This document shows positions 52,005 through 63,164 of a stretch of 64,000 bases of DNA, in pieces; position 1 is the stretch's first letter; each line of letters opens with the position of its first letter. The position numbers and the translations under genes are program-made. The stretch is from Ischnura elegans (Eukaryota > Arthropoda > Insecta > Odonata > Coenagrionidae), in NCBI RefSeq assembly GCF_921293095.1, contig NC_060246.1:92563030-92627029 (forward strand), read 5' to 3'. The notes beneath the pieces were generated by a model that saw only the letters and a program-made list of their open reading frames with translations, did no database searches and was not told where the DNA came from.

Positions 52005-53190
52005 ACCGGTTATTTTTCATGGTAAATTTGTTTGGAAATTAACACAAGTTTTGTACTACATTACACATTCCAACAAAAAAAATTTGTTCTTCGATGTTTT
52101 GATTTCCATTAGTTACAAAGCTCGTTAAGAGATGGCTTTAGTACTCTTTTACCGCTCTGGCATTACGCAACGATATTCCGCCTGTTTATTTTCTCCAAGT
52201 TATTAAAATTACATTTTTATCTTAATTTAAGGGCCATATATGTTATTCTCTATCAATAAATAACAATAATGGAATAGTTGCGAATGATAATTTGATATTT
52301 TCCGAATTCGATAACCAATATCGAATTCATACTTCGAGATGTTGTCTGCAAGCCCGAGCCTCAGTGCAAAATGTCAGTGTTGAATATTTACTTGTTTTTT
52401 TCTGGGCTTGAATGTTCACATCATTGGCCTAAGTAATGGATTACTTGGTTTCCTAATTAAAAGGTAATGCAAATCATATAATAAGATAAGGTTACTGCGG
52501 TGAATATCAAAAATTCTCTCCGTAATAAGTCTGTGAGGATTTCTGTGTGTTGCGAATTCACCGCATAAGAATACTTTGCAAACGTAAATCAATAATATCG
52601 GAAATTTAACTCGGAACAAGTTTAATTTGACCTCTTACCCATAAAAATTTTACATATGTGACGTTTCGTAGCACTACTGCTATAATTTTACCTCATCAAT
52701 TTACGAACCAGGTGGAGCGTTTCTTGTTCAAGGTTGTACACATTTTCCATGTAAAATAGAGTCATAAAAGCTCTTTCAAATAAATATTTGTCTCCCTTTT
52801 TATTAAATCTCAAGGCTTTAAAGGCTTCATACACTTCGCGCTGGTTCGTTTGTCCTTGGGACTATGGATGGATATCTAACGGATGAGTCACCAGATTTCG
52901 ACGCAGTAAACAATGAGTTATTCGTCAATTGACAACAAGATCCCCTGACTTAGGACGTGTTTCTGTGTCCAATTTTGTGCGGTATCGAACTTTATTCGAG
53001 AATATTAACTAGTTTAATTTGAAATTTGGGAGATCTTTTATATTGAACTGATGTAATATACCCTGCCGCATCAAAATTTTCAAGGGTCTTAATAGGAATT
53101 AAAGAACGCCAAAGGGAGAAATCGTTCCGAATAATATACTTGCCAAGTCAGCACTAGAAATAATAATTTCCTTTTTTATTTTGCCGTTAG
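52005..53190. promoter_or_regulatory. Divergent intergenic region between PDZD8 and Rab9
   Basis: About 1.2 kb separates the candidate 5' exon of PDZD8 (minus) from the Rab9 start exon (plus). The only geometry-based conclusion is that both promoters should lie here. I find no convincing TATA box; the 52120-52200 stretch has slightly higher GC. Confidence 0.35.
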
Positions 53191-53228
53191 CGAGGCAGTT
53201 TACTGCCATAGTACCCCGGAGATAAGAT

Positions 53229-53453
53229 ATGGGTTCAACTGGAACAGGACAGGTGATAACAAGAGGTCCTACCGGAATAGGGGGAGGAAATACCCTCCTT
53301 AAAGTAGTGATATTGGGCGATGGAGGAGTTGGAAAGTCCTGTCTGATGAACAGATTTGTACATAACCGTTTTGATGAAGGTTCTTTTCACACTATTGGAG
53401 TGGAATTCCTTAACAGAGATGTTACAATAGGTGGGGAAACATACACATTACAG
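53229..53453 (+). CDS. Rab9: Rab9 coding exon 1
   Basis: Codes for residues 1-75: a Gly/Thr-rich N-terminal extension, then LLKVVILGDGGVGKSCLMNR with the phosphate-binding loop and switch I. Donor CAG|GTGAGT, phase 0. Reading through the intron would give a spurious 90-residue product. Confidence 0.93.
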
Positions 53454-55217
53454 GTGAGTAGCCTAGCTCATATTTTGCTCAATGATCATATTTTTCGATG
53501 AATGCCAAATTTAAATTCACCCCGAATTGAGTAATATTTTACATCACATTGCTCAAATTGAAACAATCATCTATGCGTATTTACAGGTATTTTTTTATCT
53601 GATTAATGGCCGGTTTATTATTTCTTTTTCAAGATTTGGGATACTGCTGGGCAGGAAAGATTTAAGAGCTTAAGGACACCATTTTATCGTGGATCAGATA
53701 TTTGTCTGCTAACTTTTGCCCTTGATGATAGAGCTTCTTTTGAGCATCTACCCCTTTGGCGATCAGAGTTCCTGCACTATGCAGATGTACAAGATGATCC
53801 ACCCAATCGTGCCTTCCCTTTTCTAGTAGTGGGAAATAAGGCAGATCTTGTTGCCAATGTTATTGGCCAGGCAAAAAATGATACTGGTAAGATATACAAA
53901 CCATATAGTTTTCCTCAAGTTTTATAATCGAGTTTTAATAAATTTTATTTCCATCTCCATTTTCACCACCATTGCTGAAACGAGAAAGTTGTGGAGAAAT
54001 AATTTACTTACTATTCATTGCTGAATTCTGTCACCCAAGTTTTAGAGCTAATTTCTCAAAGACCACTCATTTGATTTAAAATAAAGTATGTGTGTCAAAT
54101 TAAAGCTTGTTTGTTGAAGCATTTATTGAGGGCATGAAAAATATCATAATGCAAGTGGTGGTCTCAGGTGTGTAATTTTAAGGCATTTTTCTTTCTGTGG
54201 TGTGGATGTATTACATGTATATAACTTTGTTGCTACAAAATTAATTAATCCTTGTAAACTTCACATGTATACATAGGAATAGACTATGACAATAATTTTA
54301 CTAAGTTTTATATTTTTATGCTCATAAGTATTTTAGGTATCAATATTGTATTTTCTATTCAGTTAAACCAAGAAAATCACCGTTTTGACCGTATTCTTAG
54401 TCCAGAGGTTTTCATTACAAATCCACTGATTAGTTTTTTTTTCGGGAAATCCTTCTTAAGTTGATACCTTTTAATATTTATTTGTGGGTACAAGCAATTA
54501 GCTGAACTGGCAGGAGATAGCCAGAAAGACCAAGGGAGGGGCGTGCCCTGTAACTGCAGATTGAGGGTTTTATCTATTTTATCTTTTCAATGTTTATTCA
54601 TCTTGACTCCTCCGGGTATGTTGACATCTGCTATTTTTTAAATCTCTGTTACTATAATTTTTTGTGTTAATGTACCATTGGTTATTAATAAACCACCCAG
54701 CCCTTAGCGTATTAGTCCAGAATGTGGAAAGCATATTTCTTGCCAGAACTCTAGCTAAATGTTCTCAACCACTGTGGTTATTCTCAGGATTTATTGGATT
54801 CTTCTTCTTAAACTCTTTTCCTTTTTAATGATGACTTCTTGTTTGTTTGGGTAAACTTTACTTACAGATGGCTCAGATACGGTGACAGAATCTGAATCAA
54901 GAGGAGTGAATGATATGGTTGGCAGTGATGGAGGTGGAAAGTTCAGGCCGAGGCGAGAAGTGTCAAGGGAAGAGGCAGAGGAATGGTGCAAGGCAAAGGG
55001 CAGCCTCCCGTATGTTGAGGCAAGTGCCCGAGATGCTACTAATGTTGAGGCAGCTTTTGCCCTTGCTGTAGAACGTTGGGCAAGATTGGAAGCTGGCCTG
55101 GGAAGGCCACATCTCCAAGCAGATGCAGTACACCTTCATCACCAAGGAGATCGTAGATGTGGTGGAGATGGTGTTAGAGCTAGTTGCTGCCTAACTGTTG
55201 GAAGTGGATCTGACTAA
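53229..55217 (+). CDS. Rab9: Rab9 small GTPase, three coding exons
   Basis: Exons 53229-53453, 53634-53886 and 54868-55217 join in phase into 275 codons. Motifs: P-loop GDGGVGKS (30-37), switch I FHTIGVEFLN (T55), WDTAGQERFKSLRTPFYRGS (77-96), NKAD (143-146), and EASARDATN (210-218) in place of ETSAK. The HTIGVEFLN and LRTPFYRGSD signatures point to Rab9, which directs late-endosome-to-Golgi transport. About 38 extra residues (GQAKNDTDGSDTVTESESRG and on) separate NKAD from the REVSREEAEEWC helix. The family tail D.V.L...CC is recognisable, with CC at 266-267, but the frame reads eight more residues (LTVGSGSD) before TAA. Start: the first ATG, 38 bases after a TTTGCCGTTAG acceptor. Confidence 0.92.
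53454..53633 (+). other. Rab9: Rab9 intron 1
   Basis: 180 bp, GT-AG, T-rich near the acceptor. No other content. Confidence 0.8.
53634..53886 (+). CDS. Rab9: Rab9 coding exon 2
   Basis: Codes for residues 76-159 and one base of codon 160, from IWDTAGQERFKSLRTPFYRG to the guanine-specificity motif GNKAD and ...GQAKNDT. Acceptor TTTTCAAG, donor ACTG|GTAAGA. It lacks an internal Met start and is found only by splicing. Confidence 0.92.
53887..54867 (+). other. Rab9: Rab9 intron 2
   Basis: 981 bp, GTAAGA...TTACAG, A+T-rich. I see no repeat or nested gene in it. Confidence 0.75.
54868..55217 (+). CDS. Rab9: Rab9 coding exon 3
   Basis: Codes for residues 160-275: acidic/Gly-rich insert, REVSREEAEEWCKAKG helix, EASARDATN motif, last helix, hypervariable tail (DAVHLHHQGDRRCGGDGVRA) and CC. 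Acceptor CTTACAG. After the second Cys codon (55188-55190) one C (55191) separates CC from an out-of-frame TAA (55192-55194). Confidence 0.9.
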
Positions 55218-57770
55218 GGCACCTTATTTATAAATATATGTATACATCGTATATAACTATACACATTAGAATTTTATAACGTTGTTTTGAGGTTGAATTG
55301 CTCTCATTTGGATGCTTGACGGCAGTTTTGAGACATTGTCTTTGATATTAGTTAGTCAATCACCCAAGTATTTACTGAATTACCTGTAGCCTAGGTATAA
55401 TTGACTGTACATTTTAATTCAAGAAAATGGTTTGTAACAATCAGAAAATATTTCTCAGTGAGATCTAGTCAGCTACTGTGCATGGTAATTTCAAGAACAA
55501 TAATTCCTTGGCATTGATCCAAGAAAATATTTTTTCACAGCTGTGTCTTTGTACAAAATATGCTAATATTCCAAAATGAATTTCTGTTTCAGGGTGTCGC
55601 TTATTTTACCAAAGTTTTTATTCATTGATGACTGTGTTATCTGTTGATGATTTTGATCCGTTAAGTTTTTAATAATTTTAAGTATTATTGAAAATTTTCA
55701 TTATTTTACTTGTGATACAAATTGTTTCTAAGTTCTCACCCCAGTATTTCTCATAAAGTTTTTATGTATAGGTATATTATCGATAAGTTATATTTTTGTA
55801 TAAACATTAAATGCTTTTATACTTCCAATATTTATTTCATGAAAGATATTGTTTTACCAATTCATGAGAACACATTTCATGTGCTAAAACTTTCCTTGAC
55901 TGTGAATAATTTTCACTTGTAGATATGGTAATGTTGGCAAAAAAAATTGTGCCTAATATTTCTCCCAGAACACATCACCTCTTTAGCTTTCTGGGCCTCT
56001 ATTTTTTTTGCTCGGTGTAGAAATTGCAGTGTTCAGTCATCATTCTTGCTTGGGATCAATTTTACTGCATCTTTTAATAAAAGATAAAATCCCAGGTATT
56101 TACTCAACTGGGCATATTATTCTAATGCGGACAAAGTGGTCGGTTTTGGCTTTTGTGAATGATGTTAAATCTCAGTGACTGACCTAATATATGCCTACTG
56201 GCCCAGCACATTAGGATTTGTAATCAGGCTATTGCAATGCTTTAGATGGTAGCTTTGATGCGGCATTGGTTGTAACTGTCTAGAACCTGTTGATATCAAT
56301 TTGATGACCTGGATTGTGATTTTCATGACACATACCATGATTGTTTTATCTCACTTTGCTCCACCTTTGAATTTCTTTGTGTAGCCGCCATTAGTGAATT
56401 TATTTATTTTCTCGGTTCCTCAAATAAACTTTTAGGCTCAACTTCAAACACTGAAATTGCTGTGTCATATGCAACATTAGCGCGACAGGAATCATTTCAA
56501 ACGTTGAATACATTGCGTGCATTGAATGCTTTTAATAATTCAGTGTCACTGAATAGGAAAAAGATCAGCGCTATGTATTCCACTAATGGATCTGTAGTCC
56601 ACTATTTTTTACCTCATTGTTCAGGTATTTTTCCAGCAAATCGCTGCCAGCATTTGGGTACCGTTGGGCAAGGAGGTTTTAAATATTTTCCTTAATATAT
56701 TGGATATGCTTAATTGTGATATGTGCTTTGAAACATTATAATTTTTATCACCAAGGAGGTGGCTAGTGGCCTCTGAAAAATGGAAGTACAAGTCATTGAT
56801 ACCTATTGTTTACTCAATGGTGTGCTTGTGGTATTACATATATAAAATAAAAATTGTGGTGCTGGGCCAGAGGACTAAAAGCAATCGTACTGGCTGAGAT
56901 CAGTTGTGCAAACTTGTTCTTAGTGTTGGCCAAGCTGTCAACTGCATTTCCTTACTGTATATACATGCATATATATATATATTTGTTGGTTTTGAAATGT
57001 TAATGTTAAGAAACACATACATTGTCATTGGAGATTATTTGTGGTAACGTTATGCAATATCTTAATCTTTTACCAATTACTGTGATGAAATTAGGTTAGC
57101 TAAAGCGACCACATTTGCCTTCGTTTGCAGTATTCTGCATTGTACTGAAGTCCTTACAGTGGGGAAGTTGTAACAAAATCGCGATATACCTTTTGGTATG
57201 ATAATTCGATGGGGTTTATATGAGTGTGTATTTTCAAAATTATAAGGACTTCCATGTAATCATTTCCATATTGACAGTATTACCTTGATTCAAAAATGAA
57301 ATTTCTTGCATAAGCAGATAATTTTAAGCTGGCAATTTTGTAAATAGGAATCAATAAATTGCTACTAGTTGTAGAACACTATTCTTTGATAATTTTGTAT
57401 TTGGCTCATGGTGTCTCAATAAACTGCTAAGGCTTGGATGATTGTGTATGAAGTACCTATCTATATCTTTTCTGTGATGTTTTAAGCTATCAAAAATTCA
57501 AATCTTTTAATACCAGGTTCTGAATTATTTTAATATGTATATGAAAATGATCATTTATTATTGAGCTTAAAGAGTTTTTATATTTTAAGTACATGTTCAT
57601 CTTCGAATGTGAAATGATTTATGTATGGCAGCCTTTAATATAAACTTATGAAAATTATTTGGATACAAGTATTATTTAATTATTGTTTGTCAGGTCAACC
57701 TGTATTTTCATTAAACAATCTTGAACAATACTTGGACAAATAAAGGTTAAGAAATTTAATTGTTTCACAT
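55218..57770 (+). other. Rab9: Probable Rab9 3' untranslated region
   Basis: A+T-rich, without coding structure. It has several AATAAA hexamers, including 57418-57423 (followed by a GT-rich stretch) and 57739-57744, either of which could end the transcript. The 77-codon frame at 56462-56695 has no recognisable content. Confidence 0.45.
57418..57423 (+). promoter_or_regulatory. Candidate polyadenylation signal for Rab9
   Basis: AATAAA followed within 25 bases by a TGATTGTGTATG GT-rich element. Alternatives are at 56422 and 57739. The cleavage site is not determinable here. Confidence 0.35.
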
Positions 57771-60700
57771 ACTATTCATGCCTTCTCTATCAAATACTTA
57801 AACGATAAAATTAATGATACTTTGGGAATTTCATTGAATGTTTAAAGAAAGTAAGATTTATGCAACTCTTAAGCACCTCTTCACACACATGCACTTCTAA
57901 GTATCTCAACCCTGAATTTCAGTGCAACATTCTGTTTTCTTTTAAAGAGAACGAGAGGTTTTTTCCAGCAGTGATGATTTCTTACACTCTCCACCCAGCC
58001 CCTCTTCAATCTACTTGGCAAGTTAAACATGTTAAATAATCTATAGTAGCATCACAATCAACTCTTCTTTTGATTCCCCCACCACGTGCATCTCATCTTT
58101 CTCTAACTTCAGCCTCTGATGCTCTCCTTTCCTTCCTATATTCACGTCGCATGTGATTTCTGCAATCAACCACATCAAAAATTCCTGTAGGCATGGTCAA
58201 TATAATGGGCACTGTTGTTTTAAGATTTCTTCCCCCCACGACAAAGATCGTGCTTAATCCCTTTACAACTTCCTTGACAAGCGCCAATTGCAAATTCCTA
58301 GTTCTGATAACATACTTCATAATTGTTCTTTAAAACTTTTTGGGTATGTATCTTGACTTTTTGGAAGGGCATTAAGTAGGGTTTTCTAACTGATAGTGAC
58401 ATTGCTAGCTCGAACTCAGTCTCCTGTGCCACAATGTGGACTTGAAACATCTAAGACTAGTGTGTCTGTTGTGGTGGTGGTGTGACTGGTACCTGGATGG
58501 TAAATGGGAGATCCGGGTTGGAATTCCAGCTAAGCCTAATAATTTTATCATGGTGAATTTCATCCTTGATGAAAATTGCACCCATGAGTATTACTGCGTA
58601 CAAAGTTCCTTGTTTTATGCAGCACTTTAGACAGCTATACAAGAGTGATACAGAAAGATCTGAGGCTGATGCAAAAATATCCAAGAGGTTGGATACCTTC
58701 TCCACTATGTACGAAAAAAAGTCCTTGCAAAAAGAAAGGCCAAGTGATAGGAATCAGTTTGATACTTCAGACCTGAGGACAAAAATTGGAATACAGACAA
58801 AACTGCAGTCAGTAAAAGCCAACAGGTGTGTGGCAGAACCTCAAAATATGGAGAAAACAACATGATAATCCAGTTTTTCCGTTGTTCTTAGAGGTACAAC
58901 AAAACAACGAGGTTACTTATCACACTTCCTCTTAAGCAAGCAGTGTTCAAGGACAAAAGTAATAGGATCAAGTTTCACACAAAGTGAAAAATAATTAAAA
59001 AAAGATCATTTTATTACTTTCCAAAAGATACATCCCAAGTATGCAGGGATTATTTCAATTACTGCACCATTCATACATATTCAATTCGAAACAAAAAGCA
59101 CACAAGAATGCCATTCACAGAATCATTGTTAAGGCATCAACTCTCTAAAGTGTATTACTATAAATGAAAATAAATTAGATCCATGAAGAGTAAGGGTTCT
59201 TAAATCAGCTAGTAGATCAACTTAGAAAACAATTTATATTTACATAAAATACTGAGGATCAACACCAATGTATTACCATCGTACCTTGTTGCATTGCATG
59301 AAGATAATGCTTCACCCTTAAAGTAGACAACTACATCAAACACACTGATTAAAGATAGCTCCTGACTTTTCTTTCAAAAGGGAAAGAGCAGGTTTCCAGA
59401 CTATTGGAAAAGAATTGACATATAAGCTACTTCAATAAAGTAACTTATATGATTAAAAAATTAATTCCAAAGTCTCATAAGGCAGCATACCTTCCAATAG
59501 TTCATCCCAAAACGTAAACATTTCAAAAACCCATTAAGGATAACTTGCATGAAAAATTCTGATCATCTAAATAGTGTTTCAACACTTGAAGATGAAATAA
59601 TGAACATCATTTGAGCTTCTGAGACCATAACTTTTATGTGTTTTTCTGATAATAAATCAAAATTCAACGACCAGATGCAGTGCATGGTGAATTTGAATCC
59701 ATTCCAACCGCTTTTCACAGATTTCTACAGCTAAAACATTTCAATCACTTCACTTTCAAAACAAATTAGACAGTGCAGGTCAAAACATTCCCAATCACAC
59801 AGCAGTTTTCATTCACACACCAGCAATTGTTCATTCACACAAGGATACTGTATTACCCTTTGCAAAACTTTAAATTACCTAGGACAAAGTTGCAAAAGAA
59901 GCAATAACAAGAAAACTGGCAACTTGATAAACAAGTATAGACAATGAAAATAAAATGTCGACAAATAGTCATACTCAGATTGATGGGGTCCAGTATAAGA
60001 AAGAGTATAACCCAAACATTAACAGCACATTCAAATTATTTTCTAACTGTATTTGATTTCTATTTACATAACACGTATTCCAAACTTAACATCTTGGATA
60101 CTATTTCCTCCATGGTGAAAACTGGAGAAATCTTCCTGAGTGATAAAATATATTCCTGGAAAAAAAAAGTTGCTTTAGAATGATTGCATTAAACAAGAGA
60201 AAAGGTAAACTAAATTCATGTTAAGGTTCACCAACTTCTCGAACACAGGTCAACACGGAAATTACTACATCATACACCTGGATTTATCTTCCAAAGACTC
60301 TCTTAACCCAAATCTCACAAGAGAATTGTGTTATCCTATCAGGGTTGGGAGTTATTCTGATTTTAAGAGTTCAAAAATAGCATTTCAAGGCATTTCTGAT
60401 GGGTGCTACTGCAAACAGAGACTTGATCTTATAAAACTAAGTTGTATTTTCATTTGAGCAGCAGCAAGTATAAAAAAAGTATTTCCTGAAAATGCCCTTA
60501 GTTCAATAATTCTGGGGTTGGATAGGAAATTTAACCATATTAGAGCAGAAAGAGGTTTGTTTTGGACATGAGCATTCCATTGATATTTCCACTTAAGTCA
60601 ACTAATCGCCCTCCGTTTCCCTGCAGGGTACAAATTTCTGTGAGCATACTTACGTACTTCAGAAAAAATTTAATCCTAACCCAGGTTTCCAAAATGGAAA

Positions 60701-61031
60701 AGGAAGATAAATACTGGCAATTTATGACAGCAATTGACTCATAGAAGCTAAATTTTAGGCCACCAGAAATGATACTTCTTTTTCCAAAAAATGGCCATTT
60801 CTAATCTTCAATATTTGAGTATCTCAACATCCGCAGCCAATCTGCAGCTAATTTCATCCACTATTTCAACTCTGTATTAATAATCAGACTACTGTTGAAC
60901 CAGACTATTATCAAAAATAAGATCTAAGACATTACAGAATTTCATTAATTACATCCTATTTTTTACAAATAACATCTTACTTTCATCTTACCATAAAGTA
61001 ATAATCTGGTGAATCCCGCATTCTCAAAGAA
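57771..61031. other. Convergent intergenic stretch / zinc-finger 3' UTR
   Basis: 3.3 kb between Rab9 and the zinc-finger exon, which point towards each other. TTTATT at 59010-59015 (AATAAA on the minus strand) could end the zinc-finger transcript. A 99-codon frame at 58566-58865 has no recognisable domain. No clear repeats seen apart from a poor tRNA-like piece near 58480-58540. Confidence 0.45.
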
Positions 61032-61268
61032 TTACATTTTTGTTTCATGCTGAGTGAGTTTATGACGATGAAGACTTGACCGCTGAGAAAATCTCTGCAT
61101 ACAGTAAGGACATTCAAACTTCTTTTCTCCAGTATGTACAACAATATGCTTTTCCAGGGATGCATAATTACTGAATGACTTATTGCAAATCTTGCACACA
61201 TTTCGCGCTGGGTTTTGATTTCCATGAGAAGACATATGGCGGTTAAGCTGCACTTGATTTGCAAATAC
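61032..61268 (-). CDS. C2H2 zinc-finger protein, last exon
   Basis: After the acceptor TCTTCTAG the exon reads VFANQVQLNRHMSSHGNQNP and on for 78 codons to TAA. It carries the C-terminal half of one finger (LNRHMSSH), a full finger CKIC...LEKHIVVH (C-x2-C, H-x3-H) joined by the classical linker TGEKKFE to a third finger CPYC...LHRHKLTQH (H-x4-H), and ends HETKM. The first finger's Cys pair must lie in the preceding exon, to the right and not recognised in this window. Probably a DNA-binding nuclear factor; family member and target unknown. Phase 0 at the junction. Confidence 0.88.
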   Translation of the reverse strand, partial: VFANQVQLNRHMSSHGNQNPARNVCKICNKSFSNYASLEKHIVVHTGEKKFECPYCMQRFSQRSSLHRHKLTQHETKM

Positions 61269-61499
61269 CTAGAAGATAAAAAATTCATACTGGATGAAAA
61301 TTTGAGCACTTCATTTCTTTTAAAACATGCAGATCATTAAAAGAGATCGGAAAAACAGGAGCAAACTTTATCCACAAATCACAACTCTCATGGGATTTCA
61401 TTAATGTTTATCCCTAAAAAAACAAACATGGATAAGTATTATGGCTAAATAACCAATCTCAAACTGCATTACAAACAAACCTTCCAACTACGACGGTCA

Positions 61500-62420
61500 T
61501 CCAGGAAATAAGTTCTGTTTTTATTCAAGTTTTTATAGGAAAATACTTGCAAGAAATGTTCTTGAATACATGTATTAATTTTCTACAAAATAACTACCTC
61601 AGTAGATGTTGTACACCGGGAAATGAGCTTTGCAATCCCCCCCTCATGGTAGCATCCTGCCACTTATTTGGTCCACTTGGTGATTGCTTCTTTCACTTCC
61701 TTGTCACTTGTGAAACCTTCACCAGCAAAACCCTGCTTTCCTTTGGTAAACAGACTACAGTCTGAGTCCAGAAAAGGTGAAGTAAGGACTGCAAGGGGGA
61801 CGGGTCAGAACATTCTCACCAAACTGAACCAGAAGTTCCGTGGTGAAAAGAGGCTGTGCCTTCTCCATGACAGCATGAGGCCGCATGCTGTCATGGAGAA
61901 GGCACATACCAGAGGTCATCATTCCTCTTTTCTTGATCTAGATGGCCAGACGAAGCTTCTTCCAGGTCTCTCAACACTGGAAGCATACATTGCTTCTACT
62001 TGAGGCAAAAAAATATCAGGAGCATCCCTTTTTGGTCCCAGAAAACAGAGGCACCTCCCGAGAAGACTTAATAACTTGGAATGATTTTGCACTTGGTGGT
62101 GTTTTCACTGAATGGATTGCCATTTATTCTCAAGGGTATGGGGTGAGGTATCTAGGTTTCACTTCCAATGATGACGAACCTGAGGAAAATGGCACCTATA
62201 ATCCTGTAGAAGCCCAAAAATCCACGAGCTGCAGCCAATTTATGGCTCTTGTGCTTGGGCATAGCTCTCTTGGAACCCATTGTGGGGTAAACTTTTCGAT
62301 GAGCAAGTTTTTCCGAGACTATCTCTTGAAAGATGAACAGTGAGAACTATCGGAAACACTCATGGAGTTTAGCCATGAGCATTTCTCATGGAACTATCTT
62401 GGAGCTGCAATCTTCACAAA
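61500..62420 (-). pseudogene. mariner transposase pseudogene
   Basis: Read on the minus strand, from right to left and across several frameshifts: KLAHRKVYPTMGSKRAMPKH, FLGFYR..GAIFLRFVIIGSET (first catalytic region, normally GDET, about 62155), ASVFWDQKGMLL (62030), KKRGMMTSGMCLLHDSMRPH (second catalytic Asp, 61890-61901), LLVQFGENVL..PPCSPYF, and GFTSDKEVKEAITKW (about 61690). Order and motifs match mariner-family DD34D transposases. The first and third catalytic Asp are lost and internal stops are present, so it is dead. Plus-strand frames here, including one of 133 codons, are its antisense. Confidence 0.82.
61855..61906. repeat. Perfect palindrome, 23-bp arms
   Basis: Arms 61855-61877 and 61884-61906 are exact reverse complements around the 6-base spacer AGGCCG. 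It lies in the mariner relic over the LLHD catalytic motif, so both strands can read LCLLHDSMRPHAVMEKA. Confidence 0.9.
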
Positions 62421-62744
62421 GATCAATGTTGACTTTTCCCACTTTGTTTGTGTGTGAAAAGCCAGGGTCAATAGGGCCCTTTCCTCATCTAGAGAATATC
62501 TTTCCACCTTAAATTCATGAACCCATCCCCTCACCATTGACTCATTCATTTATACCCTCTGCATGCATGGAAACAAGCTGCTGATGAATTTCAACCAAAT
62601 CAAAACTATAGCCATGAAGAAATTGATCACTACAAGCACAACTCAAGATGGAATAGCCACTAAGGTGGCAGTACAATGAGAAAGGCTTCATTTCAATGGC
62701 TTGCAGTGACTCTGTGACACTGCAAACTGCAACACTACTCATCA

Positions 62745-63105
62745 TCACTGGTCTACAATCATAAAATTGGTTTGATGCAGCTCTCCACTTAATTCTACTA
62801 TCAGTAAATCTTTTAATACCTATGTATTTCTTTTCCTTCTTTACCAGTTCCATATATTTCATTTAAGGCCTTCCATTTCCATTCTCACCATCTACTTGTT
62901 CCTTGATGATTGTCTTCATCAGGCAATCATGCCTCAAAATATGGCTTATAACGCTGTTCCATCTTCTTGTCAAGGTTTTCAAGAGGCTTCTCTTCTATCC
63001 TACTCTTCTTAGGACTTCCTCATTACTTACTAGTTAGTATATTCATTCTTCAGTAGTACCACATTTTGAAGGCCTCGATTCTTTGCAGGAATAATTCTTG
63101 GGTTT
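62745..63105 (-). pseudogene. LINE reverse-transcriptase C-terminal fragment
   Basis: On the minus strand, with frameshifts: RIEAFKMWYY, SNEEVLRRVG, KRSLLKTLTRRWNSVISHIL, RHDCLMKTIIKEQVDGENGN and KYIGIKRFTDSRIKWRAASN. These are the ordered C-terminal motifs of a very common arthropod endonuclease/reverse transcriptase (RIEAFEMW.YRRML, NEEVL.R, KRRRA..IGHILRH, GRGRPR, WR..AN). Only the 3' end is present, as expected from a 5'-truncated non-LTR insertion. Confidence 0.8.
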
Positions 63106-63117
63106 CCCACCGCATGT

Positions 63118-63164
63118 AGATTTGGGTCACAGGTCCCCGGGACCGGGGCCTTTGACCCAAATCT
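63118..63164. repeat. GC-rich 47-bp hairpin
   Basis: AGATTTGGGTCA at the left and TGACCCAAATCT at the right are perfect inverted arms, and pairing continues inward through AGGTCCC/GGGGCCT with one mismatch and one G-T pair. The centre is CCCGGGACCGGGG. It stands out against A+T-rich surroundings and immediately follows the LINE fragment. Confidence 0.8.

Noticed and set aside
52865-52933. 22-codon frame starting MDGYLTDESPDF upstream of Rab9
   Set aside because: Splicing its GTAAAC donor to the 53190 acceptor gives an early stop; no support for coding use.
56462-56695. 77-codon frame in the Rab9 3' region
   Set aside because: No domain recognised; lies in probable 3' UTR.
58480-58545. tRNA-like piece with GGGTTGGAATTCC
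   Set aside because: The B box is degenerate and no A box or body of the SINE family could be aligned with confidence.
58566-58865. 99-codon plus-strand frame downstream of Rab9
   Set aside because: No recognised domain and no promoter or splice evidence; probably chance.
61668-62003. Plus-strand frame with GQNILTKLNQKFRGEKR and LLHDSMRPH, looking like mariner on the plus strand
   Set aside because: The LLHD match comes from the palindrome at 61855-61906. The flanking mariner motifs on both sides are consistent only on the minus strand.
61942-62343. 133-codon plus-strand open frame
   Set aside because: It is antisense to the mariner transposase relic, whose ordered motifs are on the minus strand; no domain recognised in the plus frame.
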